This document shows, piece after piece, positions 12,538 to 25,117 of a DNA stretch of 64,000 nt. Where the stretch lies: contig NC_132971.1 in the NCBI RefSeq assembly GCF_047496725.1, positions 10,749,001-10,813,000 on the forward strand, written 5' to 3'. The first letter of the stretch is position 1. Every line of letters begins with the position of its first letter. This DNA is from Anoplolepis gracilipes (Eukaryota > Arthropoda > Insecta > Hymenoptera > Formicidae). A model generated the notes under the pieces. The model saw only the letters and a program-made list of their open reading frames with translations. It was not told the origin of the DNA and did not search any database. The position numbers were made by a program, and so were the translations under genes.

Positions 12538-15500
12538 TTAATCAACCTTGGGTTGCTCAAAACCCAAGTTTATGCAAAAACGTTAATACCTGATAAGATA
12601 CACTTTATGTAACCAAGAGAGGAACTAAATATCCATTCGTCCTTTTTCTCCCTTTCTCTTTTCTCTCAATAAAATAAATAGTCTTAAATTTTTTTTTGAC
12701 AGTGTGAAAAAATTTAAAAAAATTATATCTAAGCTGTTTAATAATTATGCAAATTTTATAACCAATTCTACTTGAGAATCTCTAGAGAGAAGGCGCGGCT
12801 CTTGAGAACTTTTATGGAAAGTGATCTACGTAAAATATCTTTTATGGATAAACAATACGTTATAGTGCACGCATAATGCGGCGTTCGGTTACGGAATCCC
12901 CTTTTTCCAATTATTACGACGATATTGCGTCTCTTATAAGCTCCCCGGAACAGAAAGGAGGTCATCACGCGCGCGTTTAATAATTAATCGGCTTTGCCGT
13001 AAAGAACTACGTAGACGCAAACGAGCTTTATTCGCGTTTCAGGTGAATCGCTGCGCGGCGCGTACACAAAGCCAATGGGGCCGGGGGCAGAAGGTTGAAT
13101 TTGCAATGAGCAACTGGCTTTTGACCATATGCCACATCGGAGGTCGAAGGAACAGGAATACCGTAACGCGACTGTCATTAGGGAAAACGTCAGGACTTCA
13201 TTTAGTCTCGACAAAAGCCCGGTATAATGACGCCTATAATCTTTAGTTAGCGTAAGCTGATAAAATGGAGCCTTTTGCAGATTATAGATATCATTTTACG
13301 TATATCAACTCTGTTTTGTAGTAAAAGCGAAGTATAAGCGAAAAAGGGCAAATATTGTTGATTAAAATAAATTTTAAATAGTGATGTGTAAAATGCAGAA
13401 TATTTGCTCATATTTTCACGAAATTATCTCGAATTAATAGGGCAAAAGTGTGCATCTTGTTTAAGAGAGCAATAATAAATAAAAAATATATCAAGTAAGC
13501 ACACGACGAACACTCAAAAATTTGATAGGAATTTAAAATTTTTTATATATTATTGTAAATCTTACAAAATAAAGTTTGTCGAAGTTGTTTGCGACATTAC
13601 AAGAATAACACAATTCGTATTCTAATTTATATACGTACCGGACGTGTCGCGAAATACTTAAATCCCGAATACAAAAGCGACCACTTACTGGAACGCGGTA
13701 ATTCGCGTATTTACATGCATTGAATTGCAAATATTCCGACCCCAAAGTCTACCACTCGCATTTTGCGTAAAAGTAGATATCCCACTTTAATAAGTACAAA
13801 GTTGTCGTTTGTTCTCTCTTCAAATTACTCTCTTGATGAACAGTATCATTGACCACTTGTGTGAAACCAAATTTTTTTTTTTTAAAAGTCAAACAATGAT
13901 AAAAACATTTAGTGTCTTTTTTTTTTTTTTTTTTTTAAGTAAAATTTGAGGAAAGTCGATGAAATTAAAAAAAAAAAACTTTTAATCTAATTATGTCAAT
14001 TTTGACTAGTTGCTCTAAACTTTTTGTAAACTCGTTAATCCTCGATTTCGCGAAATCTGACTGTAATCATCATCAAAGTATATCCTATTAGAGTACCTTA
14101 GAGCAGTCGTTCGCATAACGAGAATGCGGTTAAGAAGTGATAATTAAAAGGGTATCTAACGGTATATTCGCTCGGAAAGTTCGCATCAAAGATTCCGACC
14201 TACTACAGTTATTTTAATCACTTCTGTAATAGAAAGGAATTTCTTAACATTCCGCGAGAAGAGGCGTAATAGTCGTTTCATTGGCCATTTTAATAATGAA
14301 ATTAAATCGGTTTCACCGTTCGCACCCCTCCCGCAAAGATAATGACGATGATGATTTATAAATTCACCAAATTTGCAATTCGCTCGTCCGCGACTAAAGT
14401 TTCGCGCTTTAAAGAATTCTAAAATTAATGACATAAATCAGAGAAGTATACGCGATGTCTTTAATATTCATTTTACAACTTCCAACAAAATTTCGAGTCA
14501 CCGACGTTGTCGGTGCACAAGCCAAGTTTCGCGATAATTATTACATTGCGCGGACTCGAAGCTTTCGAGAGTCGCTTCACGATAGTCTGTCGTGAATATT
14601 AATTTTCAGACATTATTCTGTTATTAATATTTGGCCGTTAGTAGATATACCAAAAAGAAAAAATCTAATACAGATATTATTAAAAAAATTATGTTGTGGA
14701 TTTTCTTTTACATTTCTATCAAGTGTTTAAAAAAATATGTATGTGCTATCTATTTACATATTATTAAAAATAAGGATATTAAAATAAATATAATAAAATA
14801 ATAAATATATTAAAGCAAATTTATTTGTGACATTAGTTACATACCCGTTGGTGCCACGAAAATCCTGGAAATCTAAATCTTTGAATTTGACAAATTCTTG
14901 AATATGTAAATCCTTATAAAATCCTATAAATCCTATTTGTAATTCTACAGATAATGAAAATCTCCGTAAATCTATTAGTCTAAATTTGTAGATTTTTGGT
15001 TCTATAAATTAGTGTTGCGCAAATTATTTAATATTCCACATAACTTTCTCTCCACAAATCCATAATTTGAAATACCTATTTTGAAGTTATAATTAATCAA
15101 TCTCTCTACTTCATCTTCAAGATTTAAGATAAAATCAAATAGATGAGAAATTCTGATTAAGAATGGATTTGATAGCAAGGTAGAAATAAAAAATATTAAT
15201 ACATAACGGAGATAAGAAGCGGAAATAACATCTAAAAGCCAAGCAATCCGAGAAAGAGTACCAGCAGAGAATACCAGAGAAAGATTCGTTTATTTGTGTC
15301 GCTGATCCTTTGTTTATCCTTTGCACGCTAATTTCATTTCTCTTGGCAGTGTCGGCTGACAAGTTTCTGCTTGCTTCGCGTATAAAGTTCAAGCACAGGA
15401 AGTTCGGCGATAAATTCTACGCAAGGAGATACCGCGGACTCTCTCTCCAAAGAGGGGATCCGTGATTCTTAAACTCTAACGATATCGTCGGCGTCGCGTT

Positions 15501-17101
15501 AAAATTTATGAGCCGGAATCCATGCTGAAAAGAGAACAACGAACATTCGTATCGCGTTGCATTCTAATAAGAAAATTCTCATCTGATGTGCGCGGCCGCA
15601 GAGGATAATGATCATTTGGGATTCCACGTAAAATGATGCAAAAAATAGTAATAACGCAAGCCTGTTAAAAATCAGATTACTTTCCTATTTTTTTTTTTTA
15701 AATAATATATAAATGATATATATTATATTTAAAAAATTATAGAATATAAGAAAGCATTTTTTTCTTGTTTTATCAAATTTAGAAATTTGATATTTCATGT
15801 GGGATAAAGTGATGCATTTAAAATATAAATAAATGAGATCTCTTCTCGTATTATGTTCATTGTTATAATGCTAAAACGGGAATATGTGAAATATCCTCGA
15901 AGCGCAGAATATCTGGTAGGACAGTAATGTATCCCTTTTGTACATTTGTGCCATTTACATCCATCGCGCGTTTCATAAACGAGAAATGCAATCCGATGAC
16001 GCAACTAGCAACCAGGCATTTATACCGTGACCGGAAGACACATTTGTGTGTGAAAAAGCTCGTAGTGAAAAGTACTTGTGGCGTAAAATACGTGGCTTTA
16101 TATAAGGCAAAATTGCACGAAAAATAAACTCTATAACTATGTATATACATTAAAATTATATACATTTTATAATAAAATAAGTTTACTCATACAGCAAATA
16201 TACATAGGCGTACATAAATATAAAAAAGTAATTTGAAAAAATTCTATTTTCTTATTCTTTTGTTCTTAATATTTCGCATTTTTCAAATGCCATACAATCA
16301 TAATTTTATAAATAAAATTAAATATAAAAGTTATATACATAACATATTTTATATTATTATTAAATAGAATGTAATTAAAAAAAATATTATTAAATATAAA
16401 ATATATATCACCTTTCTCTTTCTCGTTATTATTATTTTTGTGTAATTATAAAGGAATAAAGAAACTATTTTTGCCAAAGAAATTCAATAAACAATCATAT
16501 CGATTCTTGAAGAATGCAAAGAGTTAAATCGGATTTACGTTACGTGCAAAAATAGTTTCTCATACTTTATCGATATATATATCAATCGCTGATTATATTC
16601 TTTCGCGAAATTGTTCTTGATTGCGGTTAAGAAAATCTCTAATTGTTGTACAAACATTTAATAATTGCACTTTCACGAAATGGAATCACGTACGTCTTGA
16701 CGTATTTCATTGTCATATATATCGCTATCGTATATCATATCATAAAGTATATCATATATAAAGGATGCACGACTTTACAATATAATATGTATAAATGTGT
16801 AAGCTCGTGCATTCTATTGTCGCGAAACGAATTCAAGATTCGAACGGAGTCCGGAAATCGATATATTCGAGCCGAGCTTTTGCTTACAAACGTGTCGATT
16901 ATTATTCTCACACTGTTGTTATTTGGAAAGAAATATTTTTCGTACGTTTTTCTTATTATTCTCTTGTAAAAATATTTCTCTTCTGAATTGAAAACAATAT
17001 ATCTCATTTAACAAATACCAAAAATAAAAAAACAAATTATATAATACATAAAAATAATGTATATTATATATTATTTTGTTCTATGTTTTATATAATTCTG
17101 C

Positions 17102-17104
<3 letters not shown>

Positions 17105-17135
<31 letters not shown>
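17105..17135. repeat. TA microsatellite
   Basis: An uninterrupted TA run of about 31 bp in AT-rich DNA. Confidence 0.95.
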
Positions 17136-17141
<6 letters not shown>

Positions 17142-18810
17142 TTATTTTTTTTATTTATTAAAAGAAACTCTCTTTTTTACAAATGTATCACTATGTAGTT
17201 TATTTTTACTCTTTTATCGTTTTAATTTGGACATAAAAATATGAATATTGAAATTTGCAAGATATAATTTGAGATAATGCATAAATGTATAATAATATAA
17301 TTCTGTTGAGTATATACATATACATATATGTATATATTCGCCATTTGCATTAGATCGAAGGGCTAAATCGCTCGAAGCCACAAATTTTAGTGAAACATGT
17401 CAATCAGCAATTAACTCGTATTCCCCATCAATGTAGTCTGATACTAAATGCGTACTGGATCTACTGGATCGCTATTATTAATTATTGACAGCAATAGTAT
17501 TTGTACCAACAAATTTCAAATGCGTTAATATATAAAATGTAAAACTAATTACCAGATTACATCATTATTAATAAAAAGAATCTTGCCAACAATATTTTCA
17601 TACAAATTCATGGACTTTCACGTTACATCGATAACGTATCTTTGCTAAATATTTTTAATCAACAGATTTCACTCCTGAATTTACAAGAGAATAATATATT
17701 CCAACCGTCAAAATAACAAAAATTTTATTTCCAAATCGTAACAGACCAAAAAAATTCTGATGATGCATAGAAATTAATATATGAATATTTATATATATCA
17801 AAAAATGTACACTCTGTCAATTTTAAATAAAAAGGTACGTATATGTACATACATGTTGCTGAAAACATTATCAATGAGATTTTTACTGATGATTTTAATG
17901 CAATTCAACTAATTATTCGAGGAGTATAGAACTGAGGGGATTAAAACTTTAAATAAATAATAATTTTCAATCAAATTCACGTTAAGAAAAAGTTAACTTT
18001 GAATTATTCAAAGAAGACATAGTTGATTCGACTTGTGTGATTAGGTGTACAAATTTTTAAATACTACATATACATTTATATACTTCTAATTTTAAATTTA
18101 TATTTAATAGCTGACAATTAAAAAATCTTCGAAACTACACGTTCAAGTGACATCACAAATATTAAAATATTAGATTTAATTTAAAAACCTTTCGAAAAGC
18201 AGCGAAGTTATTCAACTGCCATCAATTAATATTGATTATTTGATACAATTATTCATACGTGTATGCAAAAATGTTTCGTATTTCCTATCGCAACGGTAGA
18301 TTTGGAAGAAATTAGATTAGAGGAGAAATTTCTGTTTTAAGAGAAATTCGATTAAATGATTAATTTCGAGATAATTAATATTTATCGACAAGAGTCATAT
18401 TTGCGACAAAATTCTCCTTGATGACTTGAAAGTCCAATCAATCTTTGATCTTTACATAGTCAAGGTTTTACGTAATCTGCAGTCGCTGGTTTATACTCGG
18501 AATCTCGCATCGATCTTAATCAAATGCTGCATCGACTAAGCGTCGTAAGCGAATGCATCGCGCGATCTGAATATATCCGCAAGAAATTCTAATTACAATC
18601 ACGTAGCCTGTGTATTAATATTACGTATGTAATGTACGATGCTACGTTAGACGTGCAAGGCATTTAGGATATTTGCAGTTAGTGGATGTAAATGCACGGT
18701 ATCGCGTTTGATTTGCTATCGCGTCGATTTGGTGTGAAATAGCATCAATATTATTCATGCCACTCGCATTTACTAGTCGAAAAACCCAATTCGGGTGTAA
18801 TCGAGCTTCT

Positions 18811-18885
18811 GTAATAATAATATAGTAATTATTAATATTTCTAATAATAATATAGTAATTATTAATATTTCTGTAATAATAATAC
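18811..18885. repeat. 30-bp tandem repeat, about 2.5 units
   Basis: The first two units (18811-18840 and 18841-18870) differ at one base. A degenerate third partial unit follows. The unit is built of TAATAATAATATAGTAATTA. Confidence 0.9.
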
Positions 18886-19994
18886 AATAATTACAATGAG
18901 TCACAATATAATTACAGTATTATAAATGTTGTAAACATTGAGAAAGAAATATATATAACCAAATATTTATATGATCTCTATATGAAAATTTTATTAAAAG
19001 ATTATATATAATTTTTAACATATATTTGAAATCAACATATATTTTATATATATTTTTTATATTGTTTTTCCAAATTATTCGACTCAATGTAATTTGTTTA
19101 ACGTTAGTTATATTTTTAATAGAAAACAATTGGTGATGTATAAAAACAAAATAAATAAATAAAAAAACATCCTCTTGAAATATTAAGAGAGATAACGAAA
19201 GTTTTTTATTTGTATATTACGTGCTCTGTTGAGTTATATAATTTTTATTCAAAGTATTTTTTGATAAAATCAATATTTATAGAGTTATAGAAGTGTTTTG
19301 AATTGTTTTGACCACAGTATACGTGAACAAAATTTAGATGCAATAAATTTTGTACATTTGCACACAGCATATGAATATATCAATTTAATATTGGCATATA
19401 ACTACTCGCCATCATTAATGAGATACGATACTATGATTGTCGTTTATTAATCGGCTTATTATTATTATTAATTATTTTATCGTTAAGTATAATCCAAAAT
19501 TAATTTCCCGTTGGGTCTCAGGATTAAACTAGTAACGTATTTTCATGGGAAGATATTGACATAATAATTGCGTATATCTTCTTTTTCCAAAATCGTTAAC
19601 ACTCGATATTACGGCGCTTTTATTAGTGGTAATGAACGTAATTAGGATCCCGCGTCATATTGGATTTCGTGGATTTCATCCGATGATGATTCACATAAAA
19701 ATTAAAATTTACTGTGCAAGCGTGGCCAGCCAATATCACGACATTCGTTCCAATTAATTTCTAACGAGCTCTTGATTGGTAACCTAACCCTCATTCCTGC
19801 ACTTCCGTTTTGGCAAGATGTAAATTCGTACTCGTCATAAAAACGACCCTTATTGATCTTTAAGAACGATGGCATCTAAATGGAAATTGAGATTGATGAT
19901 TTGCTCTTTTTTTTCTGTCGGAAGCATTAATTTACTCTCTAAGCAGTTATTTAATTAAATCTTCTTAACATTGGGATTTGCGCTATATTATTAA

Positions 19995-20244
19995 CCCTTA
20001 CTCCGTATTGTAATTTTTAGCACCTTCTAAGTACAGATGGGTCAGCGTATTTTCGATAAGTTTATTAATATGTAAAAGTGTTTTAAAAAAATTTGAAAAA
20101 ATGTATATACCTTCTTTAAACATTCTAAATAAATTTGAAAAATAATTTACTTAATTATATTATTTTATGATTATTTCGTTTTCGAGAAATTGACGTTGCT
20201 AGAAAAATCACAGACAAAACTGATCCATCAATACGGAATAAGGG
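19995..20244 (+). mobile_element. piggyBac-like MITE, copy 1 (250 bp)
   Basis: Flanked by TTAA on both sides (19991-19994 and 20245-20248). It begins CCCTTACTCCGTATTG and ends CAATACGGAATAAGGG, a terminal inverted repeat of about 16 bp with one mismatch. The CCCT start and TTAA target are piggyBac characteristics. A second copy is at 39.8 kb. No coding capacity. Confidence 0.92.
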
Positions 20245-20248
20245 TTAA

Positions 20249-22454
20249 AACATCTCCGACATAATACAAATTAAATATTAAAAGAAATTGCATCACTTTT
20301 TACTTTTATAGAGGGAATAATGATATTAGAAATTATTACGTGTTACAATTTTATTTATTATTTGCACATTCCTTTTTATTAAAAAAAACAATAAACTTTT
20401 TAATCAAAATCAATTTGAAAACAAACGGAATAAATTTTGAAAAGTAGAGTATCTCTCGTTATGGCGAACAATCTCTCTCTCTCTCTCTTTCTTTCTCTCA
20501 TAAAAGATCTGTGCGATCTGATATAAATTTGTAATATCGAAAATCTGCTTTATTTCGAAAAATCTATATATAATTCGAAATTTATTGCGAATTACAAATT
20601 CTGCAAAATTGAATATTTGGGGCAGAATTTATAGCAGAAAGTATCGTTGCAATAGACCAATGAGGCGAAATATTCGCGAATCTGTGCAAATCTGTGGAGA
20701 TACATAAGAACGCAAGCTTCTATATAGAGAGACTCCATTTCATTCAAATGGGCATCAAAGCGTTCGGAATACGATGCTTTGCCGAATAGAATTCCATTGT
20801 ACAATACGTCATACGTGGGAACATGTAGGCATCAATCGATATATCGATACAAAGCAGCAGCGCAACAACGAATCATACTTTGGATAGGCGGAAAATTACA
20901 GACGCACGAAAACGCAGAAATATTTCACTCTCTTTGCGAAGCAATTTCTCTCGATTGTTTCGACTTCTTATTCATCTTCGTGTGATGTATTTTTCAATAA
21001 TAGTTTTATTATGTGTCCGGCAATTTACTTCTATCCGATAAGTTCTTACTTTGCTTCAATCTGGCAAACAGATAATGCGAGTATCAGGGAACCATTACTT
21101 TTATTCTTGCTTTGATTCAAATATAATATACATATATTCTATTACACTCAAATAATAATTATTTAAATTTGTAAAAAGTTTACAGTACTTTAAGCGAAAA
21201 GAGAATTTGGATGATATGAAAATAAAAGTCATTTGAAGAATCTCTTCTTTTGAAGAAATTAAAATATTGTATATATTATTATATATTATAAATTAAATTT
21301 TTTTTAAATAAATTCTTTTTCTTTATTTGAGAAATTTAAAACTCTTAAAATACAAATGTAAATGTCTACGTAGGATTTGAAAAAAAAATTATTTAGCTCC
21401 TTTTTAATTAAAAAAAAATAGTTTATAAATTTAAAGAAAAAAATTGAAACATAAGTTTAAATAATCTCAATTCTATGAAAAACGCATTTAAGCAAAAAAT
21501 GACGTGGAGAACAAAGTATAAAGCTATACATATAACATACATATAGTAACATAAAATATGATATAAAATGACAATTGAAATGACGTAATAGGGACTTTGT
21601 ATTTTCAGGCAACCTTTTTAACTTACTAAATTCAGAATAGCGATAAATACGTATTTAAAATAAAATAATATATAATATAAAGAATTTTTTTCAATACGTG
21701 TTAAAATAAGAAATAGGTTCGGAAATATTCGTCTGTTACATTTTCTCGCGTAGATAGATCGTATCGATCTAAACTAAGATGAGAGAGACGCTCAGAGAGA
21801 CAAACCAGTTAAGTTATATTGTGGACCCCCATGCTCTCGTAGAACGCGCGTATCCCATAGAATCGCGCGATACTCTCATCGCGAGAGAAATCGCATCTTC
21901 AGCAACGCGACGTGTTCGCGCGGGGTTAGATCCGGATTACGTTCGACTCGCCGTCGTGTAAACCACGTAGAATCGGATTAGAACGCTATCCCCCGACAGG
22001 CATTGGACGTAACCAGGGCATTATACTAACGACGGATCGGACAGTTGATCTGCGCGACAGCGCATAAACGTCGATAACTCCGAGCGCGAAATTACCCTCT
22101 CATTAAATCGAGATTAGCGGAATTACGAGATTATCAGCACGCCATTAAAATTGACATTAAGCGCGATTTGCTAGCGCGATAAAACTTGGAACCAAAAAGC
22201 GAAATTCATTACGCGTGTCCTATATTACAATGATCTTAGTCGACCAATAATTCTACCCGTGCGCGCACACGTGATGAAAATTTGATCCAAGCTTCATTAT
22301 TGAGCTAATTAACCCATTTAATGTACTAACCAGACATTATTTAACGTATTTGTACATTATCTGATACAAATATTTTGCATCAGAGATAATTAAATAAATG
22401 TGTTGCCCGCACGTTGCTACGAAAATATTTAATTTTTTCGAAAGCATCAAACAT
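20249..22454. other. Intergenic stretch with a CpG-rich island near 21.7-22.3 kb
   Basis: AT-rich except for the island. A 60-codon frame at 21779-21961 lies in the island (listed separately). A TC run is at 20472-20488. No recognised gene. Confidence 0.5.
21779..21961 (+). CDS. Small open frame in a CpG-rich island, unrecognised (60 codons)
   Basis: Starts with ATG after a purine-rich context and ends with TAA at 21961-21963. The peptide is rich in Arg, Glu and Ala (RETLRETNQ, DTLIAREIASSATRRVRAG) and could be helical. No domain, signal peptide or homologue is recognised. It may be chance in a GC-rich island. Confidence 0.15.
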   Translation: MRETLRETNQLSYIVDPHALVERAYPIESRDTLIAREIASSATRRVRAGLDPDYVRLAVV

Positions 22455-22456
22455 TA

Positions 22457-23023
22457 GGGTAAACTAGGGTATGATGGCCATACGGAAAAGATGGCCATAA
22501 GCTGTAATTTTTTCAATAATTGCTACATAGTGCGCCTTTTTAGTCATTATCAAAGATAATCGATATTTACAGTAGTTTATGTGCATACATTATTCGAAAT
22601 AACGATATTGTGAGTCTTGTATCATATTTTTACTTTTGATTACCTGCAAAGTTTTTCATGTGTCCACTAAAAACTATTATAACGTCGAATAAATGACAGT
22701 TGAGCTATCGTAATCGACGTTAGACATATTATAAAGATATGTAAATTGTTATATGATCTATAATTTTTATTTTCGTTTTCACTATTTTTTTATAAATATT
22801 ATGGTCATCTTTTCCTTAAAAGTTGGGTAAGATGGCCAATGCTTAATGTCGTACTATTTTGATAATATAAAATTTCTATTAAATATTTTCCTTTTAATTT
22901 CGATAATATTACATAATTTAAGCTTCGGTGAAGATAATATGTCAAACACTATTAAAAAATAACAAAAATAAAAGTATGTTTTTGCATTTTAAAAAACTAT
23001 GGTCATCTTACCCGAGTTTACCC
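22457..23023 (+). mobile_element. TA-flanked MITE, copy 2 (best-preserved ends, 567 bp)
   Basis: Terminal inverted repeats begin GGGTAAACTAGGGTATGATG on the left. The right end, read inwards, begins GGGTAAACTCGGGTAAGATG. The element sits between TA (22455-22456) and TA (23024-23025). TA duplication with these ends suggests a Tc1/mariner-type non-autonomous element. A second GATGGCCATA lies just inside the left end, and a central inverted pair of GATGGCCA-like motifs lies at 22801-22840. Confidence 0.93.
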
Positions 23024-23847
23024 TAATAGAAAGAAAAATCCACGTGCAACGATCCAACACTTAAAAAAATATTTTGCTAATATAGATATCTAGATGGATT
23101 TCTAGATGTTTCAATTAAAATTTATCGCTACTTTTTGTATCTGTTAGAATATTGTTTGTCACGTATAGAATGTATAGTAGCAATATTCTAGCAATACCTC
23201 TAGAAAATTTAAATTCCATTGTCAATTATTAATCACAAATATAATTGTCCCTGACAATAGGCCTTAAAGATAGGCATCACAGAAAAATTTTCTGTCTAAA
23301 TTACACTAATAGTACAGATATAAATTCTGTCTCCGTCATTTAAATTGATTAAGTGCAAAATATATGCAGTATTACAGTATTTGCTAATTATTTATCTGTT
23401 TCAGTGAATTTTTTACAATTTTTTAGAAAATTTTTGTTGAAGTTGCAAGATCACTTTTTTGAGTGAACGTTTCTCATAGAGCAGTTGTTTGTTGAACGTT
23501 ACACCCAGTATATGATATAAGCAGAGAGGGTTGATCGGCGAGGCTTTCCGCGTCGTTTGACTCCAACTTGACATTTCTTTCGGATCTCGCGCTCGCGCTC
23601 AGGTATTTATATTCTCGAGCCGGCGGCGCTCTTGCTATGCGCGCGACGTTGCACGTGACGGACTACGAAAGGCAATATCCTTAAGACGTTGTCGGAATCC
23701 ATAAATTCTCAAGCAGGTTGAGAGTGAAACGAATTGTACGGCCGCGCCGCGACCGACAGACGACAGGTGGTTACGTCTGTATCTATTTTCATCCCGCATG
23801 TACAACTATTAAAAGCCGCGCCGATTGATTTCCTAAGATCAATGAGA

Positions 23848-23951
23848 CACGAGTTTGACAACTGATATCGCACTTAAGAAGATAATAAAAGTTTTAGAGA
23901 GAGAGAGAGAGAGGGATCGTGCTCCTCAATTTAATTTAATAATTAAATTTA
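23848..23951 (+). repeat. Direct repeat, copy A (~105 bp)
   Basis: Matches 24543-24650 through ACGAGTTTGA, TTAAGAAG, AAAGTTTTA, a purine-rich run, GTGCTC and TTCAATTTAATTTA/AATTAAATTTAA. Diverged by substitutions and small indels. The GA run inside it has expanded to a microsatellite. Confidence 0.8.
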
Positions 23952-24252
23952 AGATCGTGTTGAGAAGACACTAAAGCGAATTCGATAGATTGGTATGTTT
24001 CGAACACATCTCGTTTTTATTCCGTCATTATTTATCAATAGCTGTTATCAGATATATTTTAGCTGTAATATTATTATGTGTGATACGCAGGATTTTTGAA
24101 AATACTACGATGTCACAAACAAACATTATTACGATAAATTATTTTAGTGAAGCGCGCCAACACACACGCGCACACTTACACACTGACGTGTCGGGATGAA
24201 GTTAAAATGATACGCGTACACAACGTGATATCGGGAGCAACGTCAACATGTC

Positions 24253-24513
24253 TTGCATATATATGAATCTTGTTTTTGCAGAGGATTTGCGGACATTACT
24301 GTCATCGGGGATGAAAGCCTCGATATATCCGACATATCGTCGGATTTGTCAGCTCTTCGTGATATCTGCGATGATTGGATTTTGGGACCAAGATTATTTA
24401 CTATCGTATTACAAATTGAACGGGCTTGTCTCGTCGAGGCTATCTCGTCGAAAATTCATAATTACTCAGTTTCGATTAAACTTGGCACCGTGTTACATCG
24501 GGGAAAATGTTGA
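24253..24513 (+). other. Exon-like open frame, unrecognised (up to 86 codons)
   Basis: A polypyrimidine acceptor (CTTGTTTTTGCAG) precedes an acidic, protein-like stretch reading GFADITVIGDESLDISDISS, then LRDICDDWILGPRLFTIVLQ. The frame closes at TGA 24514. An overlapping 92-codon frame occupies another phase. I recognise no family. It could be an exon of an unknown gene or chance. Confidence 0.2.
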
Positions 24514-24542
24514 TAATGGTCGGTAAAAGTTCGACGAGACGA

Positions 24543-24650
24543 AACGAGTTTGATAAACTGCGTTTAAGAAGCTAACGAAAGTTTTAAAAAGAGAGGGAGA
24601 TTGTGCGCGTGCTCTTCAATTTAATTTAGTAATTAAATTTAATAATTCGT
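24543..24650 (+). repeat. Direct repeat, copy B (~105 bp)
   Basis: Partner of 23848-23951 about 700 bp upstream, same orientation. The two flank the exon-like frame at 24253-24513. Confidence 0.8.
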
Positions 24651-25086
24651 GACAGAGAAAGAATATCCCATTTTTCTTCTTTTTTACTTACAAAAGATTT
24701 ATTCACGCTGTTTATTAATTTCTGATGCAATTGTCTCACGCATTGCGAAAGATTCTTGCACGCGGAAAAATACGACGTTGTCATCGACGCCAGTTCTCTC
24801 GATTAAAGTCTTATAATTTTCCGTTTTAATTATCATAACACTCCGATCACTATTCTTTTATTTATATATTTCCTCGTTTTCTTCTTTTGTTTCGGACCAA
24901 AGAAAAACTTGAGCTTTGCTTTTTCTCTATAAAATAGGAATTGTTAAGTGGATTGTTAAATATAAAAAGAGAAATTTTTAAATTTTAACTAAACTTCGAT
25001 ATTGAAAGATGCAAGAGACTACATTTCACTTTCATAAATAATAGCCGTTTTTATTTTTCATGATTTTTATCGATTTTATTCGATTG

Positions 25087-25113
<27 letters not shown>
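25087..25113. repeat. TC microsatellite
   Basis: About 27 bp of uninterrupted TC dinucleotides. Confidence 0.95.

Positions 25114-25117
<4 letters not shown>

Larger units (their letters stand above)
12422..19990. other. Intergenic stretch without a recognised gene
   Basis: Mostly AT-rich. CpG-richer patches lie at about 12.85-13.25, 14.0-14.6 and 15.35-15.65 kb. Visible small features are a perfect CRE-type palindrome near 12530, poly-T runs near 13.9 kb, a TA run at 17105-17135 and a 30-bp tandem repeat at 18811-18880. Open frames up to 108 codons (16643) match nothing I recognise. Confidence 0.5.
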
